Notes: a model not told the origin generated them from the letters alone. Counted from the first letter of the stretch, positions 25,234-33,607 are shown. The stretch is 64,000 nt of DNA from HGM04593 sp045588485 (GCA_045588485.1 JAZNEI010000028.1:1-64000); one strand, 5' to 3'. Program-made: numbers and translations.

Positions 25234-25932
25234 ATGAGCACAAATATTGTAGAGACTATTCAAACAAGACTGGACTCAATGGGTATGTCACAGGCGCAAT
25301 TTGCAGAATGCGTTTCTGCGACTCCTTCTCAAATGAGCATATTCTTAAGAGAAAAAGGGTCATTATCTATTGAATGTTTAAACAAAAGTTTTGATTTGAT
25401 AGGCGTAAACCTGTCACTTTACTCAAAGCGAAATTTTCTGGCTAAAGAAGTCGCTTCGTTACTAAAATCCAAGAATGTATCGTCTATTGAGAATTGGACG
25501 AAACAAGACCTTGCGGCATTCACGCAGAATGAAGCTATTTCACTTCTATTTGATGTACAATCTAAAGAAGAATACATAAAATTAGAAAAATCAGGAATTA
25601 TAGATATAGAATCAACCTTTCCATTTTTCAAAGCCTTAGTATCATATTACATGACATTAGAAGGAGAAAAGCCAACCGCAAGTAGTGCAAAGCAAGCCCT
25701 AACATCATTATTTAGTGGATCAAATACAAAATCAACAGATTCAAATAGCCAATTTGGTAATATTGCTGCAGGAACACCTCTTGGCGCTTTTGCAGTGACA
25801 TCACCAATCCTCGGTTCAATTCTTTCTGTTGCAACTTTAGCAATAGGTAAACAAGTTGGAGCTTTCTCTCTTTTTACGAAGACGAACAAAGGTTCATTAT
25901 TTGCTAAGGCAATCGAACTAATTAATAAGTAA
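25234..25932 (+). CDS. HTH protein with hydrophobic C-terminal tail
   Basis: 232 aa from the ATG at 25234. Residues about 5-60 form an XRE-like helix-turn-helix (MSQAQFAECVSATPSQMSIFL). The middle (about 65-135) is helical. The last third is low-complexity Ser/Thr/Asn (NTKSTDSNSQFGN), then a Gly/Ala-rich hydrophobic stretch (about 168-205, AFAVTSPILGSILSVATLAI) that could insert in the membrane. It is first in the candidate RiPP cassette and divergent from the YaaW cassette. It may be a membrane-bound regulator or an immunity-type protein; sequence alone does not decide. Strongly AT-rich. Confidence 0.8.
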   Translation: MSTNIVETIQTRLDSMGMSQAQFAECVSATPSQMSIFLREKGSLSIECLNKSFDLIGVNLSLYSKRNFLAKEVASLLKSKNVSSIENWTKQDLAAFTQNEAISLLFDVQSKEEYIKLEKSGIIDIESTFPFFKALVSYYMTLEGEKPTASSAKQALTSLFSGSNTKSTDSNSQFGNIAAGTPLGAFAVTSPILGSILSVATLAIGKQVGAFSLFTKTNKGSLFAKAIELINK

Positions 25933-26039
25933 CTTCTGAGATAATCCACGATTTAAGGCAGATATATCACGATTTGACTATAATCAGATATAAGTTCTAA
26001 AATGTGTTAACATTTACTTCATAAATTAAAGATTTCATA

Positions 26040-27395
26040 ATGCCTAAATATGATATAAATATTGATAAAATTTACTCTTTTCCTTCGCAACTGAGCATTA
26101 TCAACTACAATGGCTATATTATTGTAATTGCGACTCAATTTGCGAATTGGATTGTACTTCTTTCAGATAAACAGTTATCTGTTTTTCAATACCTAGCTGA
26201 AGGTAAAACAATTAAGGAAGCTATTGATAATCCACAATTTAATTATAACGATATTAACTATGTCGTGTCTCAGATAGAAGCAAGAAGATTATGTACTAAG
26301 CACGTCCATAGCTCGGTTGAAGGCAGCCGTAATTTACACTTGTATTTAACCAACAAGTGTAAATTGTTGTGTCCGCATTGTTATATGTTTTCAGGGAAAG
26401 CAAATGAAAATGAACTAACGACAGAGGAGGTAATTAATTTATTACACGATTATAAAACGATAGCACATGGGACACGACTTACTTTGTCTGGAGGCGAGCC
26501 AACCGTGCATACTGATTTTGATAAAATAGTTCGCATAGCGTCAAACCTCGGTTTTGAAGTAAAACTGTTAACGAATGGGACATTATTGACTTCAGAACGA
26601 GTAGAGCTTATTGCAGGTTATATAAGCTCAGTTCAAATTAGCATTGATGGCTACTCGGAAGAAACAGATAAACAAATCAGAGGTGCTGAGCACTTTTGTA
26701 AAGCCCTAAATGCTGTCGATTACTTCATAAATCATGGAATAGAAACATCAATAGCTATTACAGCTTCTTTAGAATCACTTCGCGGAAATCCTGATGGTTT
26801 TGTTCGCTTTGCAAAAAAAATGATGGCCAAATATGAAGGGAAACCGTTTGAGGTCAAATTCGCAGAAGGTCTTTCTGCTGGTAGAAATATACAGCCTTCA
26901 GACAAATCGAACGAAGAATATTCTGCAATTATAAATAGCATTCAGAAAAAGATTTATGGAGAACAATACGATCTTATTACATTTGTTGATACCATGAGCC
27001 GTGATGTAATCCTAAATAATTGTATGTTTGGCATTTTTTCCATTTCGTCAACAGGTGACGTATATTTCTGCCCAGATCTTGGCAATTTATTACCAGTTGC
27101 TAACATAAGGACAACACCATTTACCGAAATTTGGGAACTATCTCAAATAGCTGAAAATATGACAGATGTACAAAATCTTCAGCCTTGTAACAAATGCGAA
27201 CTAAAGTATATTTGCGGCGGTGGTTGTAGAACAAAAGAGTTTCCTGAATTAGTAAAACGTTTATCGTTTGAGAATATCAATTACAAGGAAATACCTCCAC
27301 GAATTTGTACAAACTCAACCAAAGAACGATTCTACAAGTTAATGGTTGAAAGCAATGAATATCTATTCACTTCATTTGACGAAGAATCAAATTAG
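26040..27395 (+). CDS. Radical SAM/SPASM peptide maturase with PqqD/RRE-like N-terminus
   Basis: 451 aa. Residues about 20-85 look like a fused PqqD-type precursor-recognition domain (hydrophobic strands, then LSVFQYLAEGKTIKEAI and a helix). The radical SAM core carries CX3CX2C at C107, C111, C114 (CKLLCPHC) and the SAM-binding LSGGEPT near 150. The SPASM domain is complete: CX10GX4C (CMFGIFSISSTGDVYFC), CX2CX5CX3C at C383, C386, C392, C396 (CNKCELKYICGGGC) and a last Cys423. Such enzymes install thioether or carbon-carbon crosslinks on ribosomal peptides. A 34-codon peptide gene lies 81 bp downstream, the natural substrate candidate. AT-rich relative to the flanks, suggesting transfer. Confidence 0.92.
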   Translation: MPKYDINIDKIYSFPSQLSIINYNGYIIVIATQFANWIVLLSDKQLSVFQYLAEGKTIKEAIDNPQFNYNDINYVVSQIEARRLCTKHVHSSVEGSRNLHLYLTNKCKLLCPHCYMFSGKANENELTTEEVINLLHDYKTIAHGTRLTLSGGEPTVHTDFDKIVRIASNLGFEVKLLTNGTLLTSERVELIAGYISSVQISIDGYSEETDKQIRGAEHFCKALNAVDYFINHGIETSIAITASLESLRGNPDGFVRFAKKMMAKYEGKPFEVKFAEGLSAGRNIQPSDKSNEEYSAIINSIQKKIYGEQYDLITFVDTMSRDVILNNCMFGIFSISSTGDVYFCPDLGNLLPVANIRTTPFTEIWELSQIAENMTDVQNLQPCNKCELKYICGGGCRTKEFPELVKRLSFENINYKEIPPRICTNSTKERFYKLMVESNEYLFTSFDEESN

Positions 27396-27476
27396 TAGCT
27401 CATAGAGGAATAGAAGCCTTCTCTTGGGAAATAAGATTAGTGGCTTCAGAGGTAATAACTAAATAATTAACTCACA

Positions 27477-27581
27477 ATGACTATTGAAATTAAGCCCAAA
27501 AAGTTCGACAAACCAATCGTAACAATGAGCAGATTAAAAAGTGGATGTACTTGTTGGCATAGTTCCTGGTATAAAGGATAA
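27477..27581 (+). CDS. Candidate RiPP precursor peptide (34 aa)
   Basis: ATG at 27477 to TAA at 27579-27581. The first 21 residues are charged and aliphatic (MTIEIKPKKFDKP..., Lys-rich), as expected of a leader. The last 13 are SGCTCWHSSWYKG: two Cys one residue apart (C24, C26), two Trp (W27, W31), His and Tyr, and a Gly end. This residue bias matches substrates of radical SAM/SPASM enzymes (Cys thioethers or aromatic crosslinks). There is no GG motif and no other coding feature in this gap. The gene lies between the maturase and the U32-like gene. Identification rests on position and composition only. Confidence 0.68.
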   Translation: MTIEIKPKKFDKPIVTMSRLKSGCTCWHSSWYKG

Positions 27582-27660
27582 TCTATAAAAATGCCAAACA
27601 TACTGACATTATTATAATGCTGCGTTCTCAAAAAGAATCCGTATAAGTTTGTCTGAACTA

Positions 27661-27694
27661 CAGAAGTCTGGTTCGCATCTGTTCCAGACTTCTG
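27661..27694 (+). promoter_or_regulatory. Perfect hairpin between the peptide gene and the U32-like gene
   Basis: CAGAAGTCTGG (27661-27671) and CCAGACTTCTG (27684-27694) form an 11-bp perfect stem with a 12-nt loop. There is no T tract after it, so it is not a classical terminator. It ends 14 nt before the ATG at 27709. It may protect or process the upstream mRNA so that the peptide is made in excess, or it may limit initiation of the next gene. Confidence 0.6.
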
Positions 27695-27708
27695 CTAAAC
27701 AAAAGATT

Positions 27709-28593
27709 ATGAAAAAGTTGTTTGAAGTTCCATACAATTTTGATGAAGAATTAATAAAGTATTATAAGAAACATGCTGACCGCATAAATTTTTTATATAT
27801 ACCACCTTATAAGGATGATTTGTTAAATACTCGTTCTTCGATACAGACCAAAGTGAAAGGACATTGCTATATGCCTCAAAGTCGCGAAGAATATGAAAGG
27901 CATTTATTCTTTGTTCGCCACGCGAATCTGCGCTTTGTTGTACTTTGGCAAGATCGAAATAGCATTATTTCGACTGAGCAACTTGATTATTATACCCAAT
28001 TAGGTGCATCTGGTTTCATTATTGCAAACGATAATAATGCGAAAATAGTTAAAGATTACGATTCATCTCTTTTAGTTATATGTAGTCTAGTCCAAAAGCT
28101 ACAAAGGAATATCCTTAAAAGAGATTTCAGTAATTATGATTATATTATTTTATACTATACATTTAATCGTTCACTAAATGCAATTAAGAAACTTAGTGCA
28201 CTCAAAGAAAAAATAGTTCTCATGCCTAATACTCTTTGCAACATAGAATGTCCTTCTGTACATCATTGGTTTCCATCAAAGGATAAACCATTTGATTTCC
28301 AGAATGATTGTTGGTTACGTTTAGGTACAATAAGAAATTGTGGATTAATATTTCCTGAACATCTAAGATTATTTAATCAACATGTCGGAGGTTTTAAGTT
28401 GCAAGGCAGAGAATATCCAACAGAAGCAATTAAGTATTTATGCCACTTCTATTTTGAAGAAGAGTGTTATAGTGATTTTATTTCTCCGTTCTTACGAGAG
28501 GATATGGCACAATTACTCAAGGACACAGTTCATAGTATGAACGAAGAAGAGTATTATAATATATATACAGACAAAATCATTGATTATGTTTAA
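27709..28593 (+). CDS. U32-peptidase-like (UbiU/UbiV/TrhP-type) protein
   Basis: 294 aa from the ATG at 27709 (MKKLFEVPYNFDE). A TTG 60 bp upstream would place the hairpin inside the gene and is rejected. The layout suggests a TIM-barrel with the strand-loop MPNTLCNIECPSVHHWF near residue 196, which matches the N..C...C pattern of U32-like proteins that bind an Fe-S cluster, and a later FKLQGREYPT segment as in that superfamily. Further Cys residues follow (DCWLRLGTIRNCG). U32 relatives act in hydroxylation of tRNA, rRNA and ubiquinone, so a second modification step on the peptide is a plausible inference. AT-rich like the rest of the cassette. Confidence 0.72.
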   Translation: MKKLFEVPYNFDEELIKYYKKHADRINFLYIPPYKDDLLNTRSSIQTKVKGHCYMPQSREEYERHLFFVRHANLRFVVLWQDRNSIISTEQLDYYTQLGASGFIIANDNNAKIVKDYDSSLLVICSLVQKLQRNILKRDFSNYDYIILYYTFNRSLNAIKKLSALKEKIVLMPNTLCNIECPSVHHWFPSKDKPFDFQNDCWLRLGTIRNCGLIFPEHLRLFNQHVGGFKLQGREYPTEAIKYLCHFYFEEECYSDFISPFLREDMAQLLKDTVHSMNEEEYYNIYTDKIIDYV

Positions 28594-28724
28594 CTTAGGT
28601 ATAACCTAGAAACGTTGGGATATATCAATTATAATCGCAATCTAAAATAATAAATACTTCAGAAATCTGTTAATATAAATATGTTCAATTAATAGCATGA
28701 AGAACACCAAAGACCTTTTTTTTG

Positions 28725-28750
28725 AAGGGCGATTAAAAATCGCAAGATAA
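28725..28750. repeat. REP half-repeat remnant
   Basis: GGGCGATTAAAAATCGC is one decayed REP hairpin of the family at 12.6-13.9 kb. It marks the right edge of the AT-rich accessory region, just before the core-type genes resume. Confidence 0.5.
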
Positions 28751-28763
28751 TGAAACAAGTCCT

Positions 28764-29534
28764 TCATTGTAATCCCAAGCTATCGGTATAAATATAGTCT
28801 ATGCGTTTTTTTAGCACTTCGGGAATTTTGGTTGTATCGTTGATAGTAAAGAGCGCGACGCGGTAGTCGCAAAGAGCATCAATAATCTTAAAAGCAGGAT
28901 AATCGACAGCGCTTGTATGCAGTGCCAATGTCTCTATCTTGTCGCCAAAGAGACGGTGCAGAAGCAGGTGCTTAACAAGTGTTTCATCAATGTCCGTTGC
29001 AATGCACGAGTACATCACATTGCCGAATCCCCTGCCCTGTAAACTTACATAATCGTCGTGTGTGAATGCCTCGACCATCATGCGCGATTTTATCGGAGCA
29101 AAATAACGCTCCAGAATCGTGGCATCCGAGATTTTATCGGTTACAAGAGTTAGGTGGTTGTTTGCAAGAAAAAACTCACAAACGTCGGCGGCTGTCACAG
29201 GGGTGTAACGGTCGTATATGCGTCGCGACAGAAATTCTTGCAGCGTGGGTGCGGTGTCTTTTTTACAGGCATAACCGCTGATAGCATTGAATTTTCCCCA
29301 ATCGTAGGCTGCAACAAGTACGCTATCGGCAGTCATTGCAAGGTCAAGTTCAATGAAGCGGTAGCCCTTCTTAGCAGCCTGCTCCATTGCCTCGCGACTG
29401 TTAGTATATATGTTTCCATCTATTGCTCCACCTGCATGCGCAATAAGCTTGTATCCGCTGGATACCTCTTTGTTGCTACACGAGAAAAGAATCGGCAGCA
29501 ACAGAAGCATAAGTGTCTTTAAAGCGGTGCGCAT
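28764..29534 (-). CDS. Glycerophosphodiester-phosphodiesterase-like lipoprotein
   Basis: 256 aa from the ATG at 29534, which gives a lipoprotein signal (TLMLLLLPILFSC). This start lies 16 bp inside the aminopeptidase gene, so the two are coupled. The GDPD-like domain begins YKLIAHAGGAIDGNIYTNS and continues FIELDLAMTADSVLVAAYDW. Relatives have HDW at the second histidine; here codon 29304-29306 is TAC, giving Tyr. Since that His is normally catalytic, activity is doubtful. The substrate would be a glycerophosphodiester or a related lipid head group in the envelope. Confidence 0.83.
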   Translation of the reverse strand: MRTALKTLMLLLLPILFSCSNKEVSSGYKLIAHAGGAIDGNIYTNSREAMEQAAKKGYRFIELDLAMTADSVLVAAYDWGKFNAISGYACKKDTAPTLQEFLSRRIYDRYTPVTAADVCEFFLANNHLTLVTDKISDATILERYFAPIKSRMMVEAFTHDDYVSLQGRGFGNVMYSCIATDIDETLVKHLLLHRLFGDKIETLALHTSAVDYPAFKIIDALCDYRVALFTINDTTKIPEVLKKRIDYIYTDSLGLQ

Positions 29535-31300
29535 TGCATCTTTAAAAAGTCGAACATCTCGCCCTCGAAATAAGGTGATAACAACTCGAACACCCAAGCG
29601 TGATAGCTGTTGAGATACTCTATTGCCTCTATTCCCAGAATTTCGGGCACGATGGGAGTCTTATCTATGGGGCATATAGTAAGCGGTTGCAGTGCACAAT
29701 ACTCGCCAAATTCGGTTGTACAATGAGGCACTACGAGCATCGTGTTCTCTATGCGTATTCCGTGACGGCCGGCCTTATAAAGCCCCGGTTCGTTGGTAAC
29801 GGTTGTCCCGGGAAGAAGCGGTGCCGGCATATGGTTCATACGTATCTGATGGGGGCCTTCGTGAACATTGAGAAAATGTCCTACTCCGTGACCCGTTCCG
29901 TGCAGATAGTTTTCGCCTGCCTGCCACAACCACTGACGTGCAAGCACATCAAGCTGTGTACCACAGGTACCTTTGGGGAATTTTGCCATTGCCAATGATA
30001 TATGTCCGCGCAAGACACGTGTGTAATCCTCGCACTGTTCGGGTGTGAGGTTGCCAAGTGCTATTGTGCGTGTAATATCGGTTGTTCCTCCTGTATATTG
30101 TCCGCCGCAGTCGAGAAGCAGGAATCCCTCGGGATGCAATGGAGCATTGCTCTCCTCGGTTGGTTCGTAGTGTACGATGGCTCCGTTCTTTCCGTAAGCC
30201 GATATTGTTGCGAAACTAAGTCCTCGGAATGTTTCATCTTCGCTGCGAATCTCGGTCAGCTTATGGTCTACGTCAAGTTCACTTACTCCACCCTTCTCTA
30301 CAGCAGGCTTCAACCAATGCAATAGCTTAACCATTGCAATGCCCTCGGCAAGCATTGCCTTTTTGAAGCCTTCAATCTCGACACTGTTTTTCACTGCTTT
30401 CATCTCGGCAATGGGTGATTCAGCAAATAGCTGTTCAACGCTATTTTTTAGGCTTCGACTCACTGCGGCATTGCATCGTAGGGGTTGCACAAGGATTGTG
30501 GCCTTGTCGTAAGACTCGAGTGCAGCCCAAACTTTCTCGTATGGTAAAACAGATATTCCCTCAGCTGCAAGATACTTGGTAACCGCTTTGTCTATCTTTT
30601 CACTGCCGACAAAGAGTGTGGCACTATCGTTTGTTACCAACATATAAGATACAACCACAGGGTTGTATTCTACATCACATCCACGTAGATTGGTGAGCCA
30701 AGCAATCTCATCGAGCATTGTCACCATCATTCCATCGGCACCCTTTTCGGATAACTTGTTGCGCAGACGAGCGAGTTTATTCTTTGCCGACTCTCCTGCT
30801 ATCTCAAGAGGCATTATATGAGCCTTGCCTGTAGGAACGGCAGGACGGTCGTTCCACAACTGCACAAAGGGGTCTTTGCTCTCGTCAATATCAATACCTT
30901 TCTTCGACAGAGCCTCGAACCAGGTACTTACCTCGGCAATAGAGCACACTGTACCGTCGATGCCAACCCTATCACCCTTGCCTAATGTATTGCACAGCCA
31001 TTCAATCATTGAGGGCGTGTCGGCATCACCATCTTTCATAAGGGTGTAACCCGTGCCGCTTAGCTGTTCCTCGGCAGCCAGCCAATAGCGTGAGTCGGTC
31101 CACAGACGTGCATCGTCAAGAGTGATGACAGCCGTTCCTGCCGAGCCATCGAATCCACTTATCCATTCGCGCGACTTCCAATGATTGGCCACATACTCGC
31201 TGCTGTGTGCATCGCTACTCACTACTATAAATGCCTGCAAAGAGTTCTCTTGCATATATGCGCGTAACTGCGCCAAACGCTCTACTATATTGCTTTTCAT
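29519..31300 (-). CDS. pepP: Xaa-Pro aminopeptidase (M24B)
   Basis: 593 aa. It has two N-terminal creatinase-like domains (about 1-300) and a C-terminal pita-bread metal-binding domain. Metal ligands are recognised in LLLDCGGQYTGGTTDITRT (two Asp) and HGTGHGVGHFLNVHE (His), followed by the two Glu regions (VTNEPGLY and HGIRIENTML). It removes N-terminal residues preceding proline from peptides; cytoplasmic, as no signal is seen. The length of about 590 fits the three-domain eukaryote-like/Bacteroidetes type. The TonB gene lies 28 bp upstream in the same direction. Confidence 0.95.
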   Translation of the reverse strand: MKSNIVERLAQLRAYMQENSLQAFIVVSSDAHSSEYVANHWKSREWISGFDGSAGTAVITLDDARLWTDSRYWLAAEEQLSGTGYTLMKDGDADTPSMIEWLCNTLGKGDRVGIDGTVCSIAEVSTWFEALSKKGIDIDESKDPFVQLWNDRPAVPTGKAHIMPLEIAGESAKNKLARLRNKLSEKGADGMMVTMLDEIAWLTNLRGCDVEYNPVVVSYMLVTNDSATLFVGSEKIDKAVTKYLAAEGISVLPYEKVWAALESYDKATILVQPLRCNAAVSRSLKNSVEQLFAESPIAEMKAVKNSVEIEGFKKAMLAEGIAMVKLLHWLKPAVEKGGVSELDVDHKLTEIRSEDETFRGLSFATISAYGKNGAIVHYEPTEESNAPLHPEGFLLLDCGGQYTGGTTDITRTIALGNLTPEQCEDYTRVLRGHISLAMAKFPKGTCGTQLDVLARQWLWQAGENYLHGTGHGVGHFLNVHEGPHQIRMNHMPAPLLPGTTVTNEPGLYKAGRHGIRIENTMLVVPHCTTEFGEYCALQPLTICPIDKTPIVPEILGIEAIEYLNSYHAWVFELLSPYFEGEMFDFLKMQCAPL

Positions 31301-31328
31301 AACACCTGTTTTCTTTGAAACTGTTTAA

Positions 31329-31799
31329 TTAACGAAATACATTCTCGTCCCAGAACTGCTGAATATTCGAGTCACTGTTTGTACGGTTGTTATCCATAAT
31401 GACTTTAAAATTTATAGGCATTGTAAGTTCGGTGCGCACCCTTTTGCCATTCTTCTTTCCCGGCTTCCAGTCGGGCATATTCTTTACCACACGAACCGCT
31501 TCGGCATCAAGTTCTTTCGATACCGAACGTAATACTCTGACACCTGTTATCACACCGTTTGCCTCTACTGTGAAGCCTACGATAACCTCGCCAACGGCAC
31601 CACTGCGACGGGCCTCGGCAGGAAATTGCACCTCTTCTAAAAGATACTTCTGCAAGCCACGCTGTCCTGTAGGAAATCTCGGCATCTCTATCTTGTCTTT
31701 CTTTTTCTTCTGAATCTCGGGCAAGAAAGATGCAGAGTTTGCTGTTGTTACAACCATAAAAGCTGTAAACAACAAGAAAAATATTCTCTTAATACTCAT
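31329..31799 (-). CDS. TonB-family energy transducer (C-terminal domain protein)
   Basis: 156 aa. A signal or anchor segment (RIFFLLFTAFMVVTTANS) is followed by a short linker and a TonB C-terminal domain with the pattern VQFPAEARRSGAVGEVIVGFTVEANGVI (shown in the parts VQFPAEARRSG and GEVIVGFTVEANG) and AVRVVKNMPDWKPGKKNGK. Such short TonB proteins link inner-membrane energy to outer-membrane receptors or act as periplasmic adaptors. A -7-like TATCTTCG lies about 30 bp upstream. Probably co-transcribed with pepP. Confidence 0.9.
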   Translation of the reverse strand: MSIKRIFFLLFTAFMVVTTANSASFLPEIQKKKKDKIEMPRFPTGQRGLQKYLLEEVQFPAEARRSGAVGEVIVGFTVEANGVITGVRVLRSVSKELDAEAVRVVKNMPDWKPGKKNGKRVRTELTMPINFKVIMDNNRTNSDSNIQQFWDENVFR

Positions 31800-31863
31800 A
31801 TTCAGTTGTTTAGATCAATTTATAGTGCGAAGATAATAATATAGTCAGATACATAAAAGAAAA

Positions 31864-31893
31864 TTCCTCAATAATCTTTCGATTATCAAGGAA
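31864..31893 (-). terminator. Terminator after tRNA-His
   Basis: Minus strand: TTCCTTGATAATC, GAAA-type loop, GATTATTGAGGAA (11 of 13 pairs), then TTTTC. It lies 10 bp after the tRNA 3' end. Confidence 0.65.
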
Positions 31894-31902
31894 ATTATTT
31901 TG

Positions 31903-31977
31903 GGTGACTAGTGGGATTCGAACCCACGACATTCAGAACCACAATCTGACGCTCTAACCGACTGAACTATAGTCACC
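31903..31977 (-). tRNA. tRNA-His (anticodon GTG)
   Basis: The minus strand folds as a complete cloverleaf: acceptor GTGACTA/TAGTCAC with the extra 5' G facing C73, which is the tRNA-His identity pair. The anticodon arm is TCAGA-TTGTGGT-TCTGA and the T arm GTGGG-TTCGAAT-CCCAC. The CCA end is not fully encoded. It stands alone, with no other tRNA nearby. Confidence 0.95.
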
Positions 31978-32200
31978 ATCTAAAATGTCTGCTTTTCTGT
32001 GGAAAAGCGATGCAAAGGTAGAAACTTTTTTCCACATTTGCAAGCCTTAGAGAGATTTTCTTTAGAAAAATATTGCAAAAAAGTTATTTTGGACAATTTA
32101 CACACTATGTTTTTATATCTTTTTATTGGTTTCCGGTAAAACTTTTTCAGTCTCTCATTTAGGCTTGTTTGCTAAATTCAGCCTTTCATTGTTTTTTTCT

Positions 32201-32283
32201 CCTACTTTTCGTGCCGACGAAAAGTAGGCAAAAGGCTCTGCGCACCAATGGACAACCTTATGATTTTATGAAAAAGGTGGGCA
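32201..32283 (+). repeat. Dispersed repeat, copy 2, with its own inverted repeat
   Basis: CCTACTTTTCG (32201-32211) and CGAAAAGTAGG (32218-32228) form an 11-bp perfect inverted repeat, followed by 43 bp (32241-32283) nearly identical to 105-146. The 31978-32320 gap otherwise holds only AT-rich DNA without genes. Confidence 0.6.
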
Positions 32284-32320
32284 AACAACATAGCTACACA
32301 AAAGCAATAGCCTCCCTATT

Positions 32321-33607
32321 CTACTCGCTATAGCCGTAGTACCACCAATAGGTGTGTCCGAAATTCTTTCTTATATAATTTGAACGTACCTGCAACTCGG
32401 GATGTTCGCGTTCCAGTTCAAGCATTGCTGCAAATTCTTTGCCAAGAGACTCAAGGTCGAAAAGTTTGGCCAATTTATCTGTTGGAATAGCAAAATCTCT
32501 GAAAGCCTCGATATAATGTTTGGGCAGTTCATCGCCATACTGCCAATTCATAAGTCCCATAGTAATGAGTCCTGCACGCAGAGCTTCGGAGTCGAACGGC
32601 AGTTCAATGTCTGACATTGCTGTCGCATAATATATAAGTGCCTCTTTATAATGCTGCGGCAGACTGTCGCCCTGTTCAAGATTATAGAACCGGGGGAGAT
32701 AATCGACAAAATCGGTAAGACGCTTCTCTAACAGTAATCCACATAGGAAATAATCGGCTGCAACGTGCGACACACTATCGGTCTGCACCACCCTAAAGAG
32801 ATACTCCATAGCATCTTCGTCAGTGTTACGCTTAACTCCTATAGCGGCATATACGCTATCGGGCGACAAGGGTGTCAACTGCTGCATAGGCGGCAGAAGT
32901 CCCTCGGCACCATAATATTGCGGATAGGTAAATAGTTTGTCACCCATCTTATCGCATTGTGACAGATAATAGGCACGTGCTGCTGTAAGTTCGTGTGTGG
33001 CATTGAGCGAACGGCTTGCCACATTAAGCGCACCCTCGATATCTCCCTGTTTGAAACGGCTGTAGGCTGTTGCCTCGTATTTTATACTCTCGTGTCCATT
33101 GGAGAGCCATCCTGTAAGAAGGAACATCATTGTAAACAGCAACATATTGCGCCATATAATTCTGTTACCCTCCATCTTCAGATTCTTTATCTTTGCGAAC
33201 AGTATTCTTTGCAGCAGAAAGGCAAAAAAGGCATATACAAGGAATCCGACAAGAAGTATTATCGTCCAAGAGAGATACTCGACCTCTCCTGTGTAGATGC
33301 CACGGTCGATGTCGGTCATGAATGCCAGCAACAGGGTCGCCGGCAGATAGGACATTGCAGTCCATTCACGTTGGAAGCGTGCTATCCTATTCATCCACCA
33401 CGATAATAGTAACAGGATAGTGGTGGCCGATGCAGCCACCACGTATCCATTATAGTTTAGTTTTCCTGTTGCAACTTTGTCATAAAGAGCCTCAAGCAGT
33501 GGCGATTGATATACTGCTATGAACGTAAAACAGAATATAGCAAATACAAACGCACACATAAGGCTTACGCCGCGTTGCAATTTCTTTTCGCCTCGCTGTT
33601 CTCTCAT
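32321..33607 (-). CDS. DUF6057-like membrane protein
   Basis: 428 aa. Four membrane segments lie in the first 180 residues (about 17-37, 52-70, 82-100 and 118-145, with one more near 160-175). A soluble helical domain of about 250 residues follows, with TPR-like spacing (AYSRFKQGDIEGALNVASRS). I recall this arrangement as a Bacteroidetes family of unknown function (DUF6057). The start codon overlaps the glgB stop as TAATG, so the genes are translationally coupled; no link to glycogen metabolism is evident. Confidence 0.82.
   Translation of the reverse strand: MREQRGEKKLQRGVSLMCAFVFAIFCFTFIAVYQSPLLEALYDKVATGKLNYNGYVVAASATTILLLLSWWMNRIARFQREWTAMSYLPATLLLAFMTDIDRGIYTGEVEYLSWTIILLVGFLVYAFFAFLLQRILFAKIKNLKMEGNRIIWRNMLLFTMMFLLTGWLSNGHESIKYEATAYSRFKQGDIEGALNVASRSLNATHELTAARAYYLSQCDKMGDKLFTYPQYYGAEGLLPPMQQLTPLSPDSVYAAIGVKRNTDEDAMEYLFRVVQTDSVSHVAADYFLCGLLLEKRLTDFVDYLPRFYNLEQGDSLPQHYKEALIYYATAMSDIELPFDSEALRAGLITMGLMNWQYGDELPKHYIEAFRDFAIPTDKLAKLFDLESLGKEFAAMLELEREHPELQVRSNYIRKNFGHTYWWYYGYSE

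Noticed and set aside
27477..27581. Assignment of the peptide to the GG-Bacteroidales precursor family
   Set aside because: The peptide has no GG motif and the third protein is U32-like, not a pseudo-radical-SAM protein as expected for that system.
27649..27708. TTG start for the U32-like protein
   Set aside because: It would put the perfect hairpin inside the coding region, and the first 20 residues show no family resemblance; the ATG at 27709 is better.
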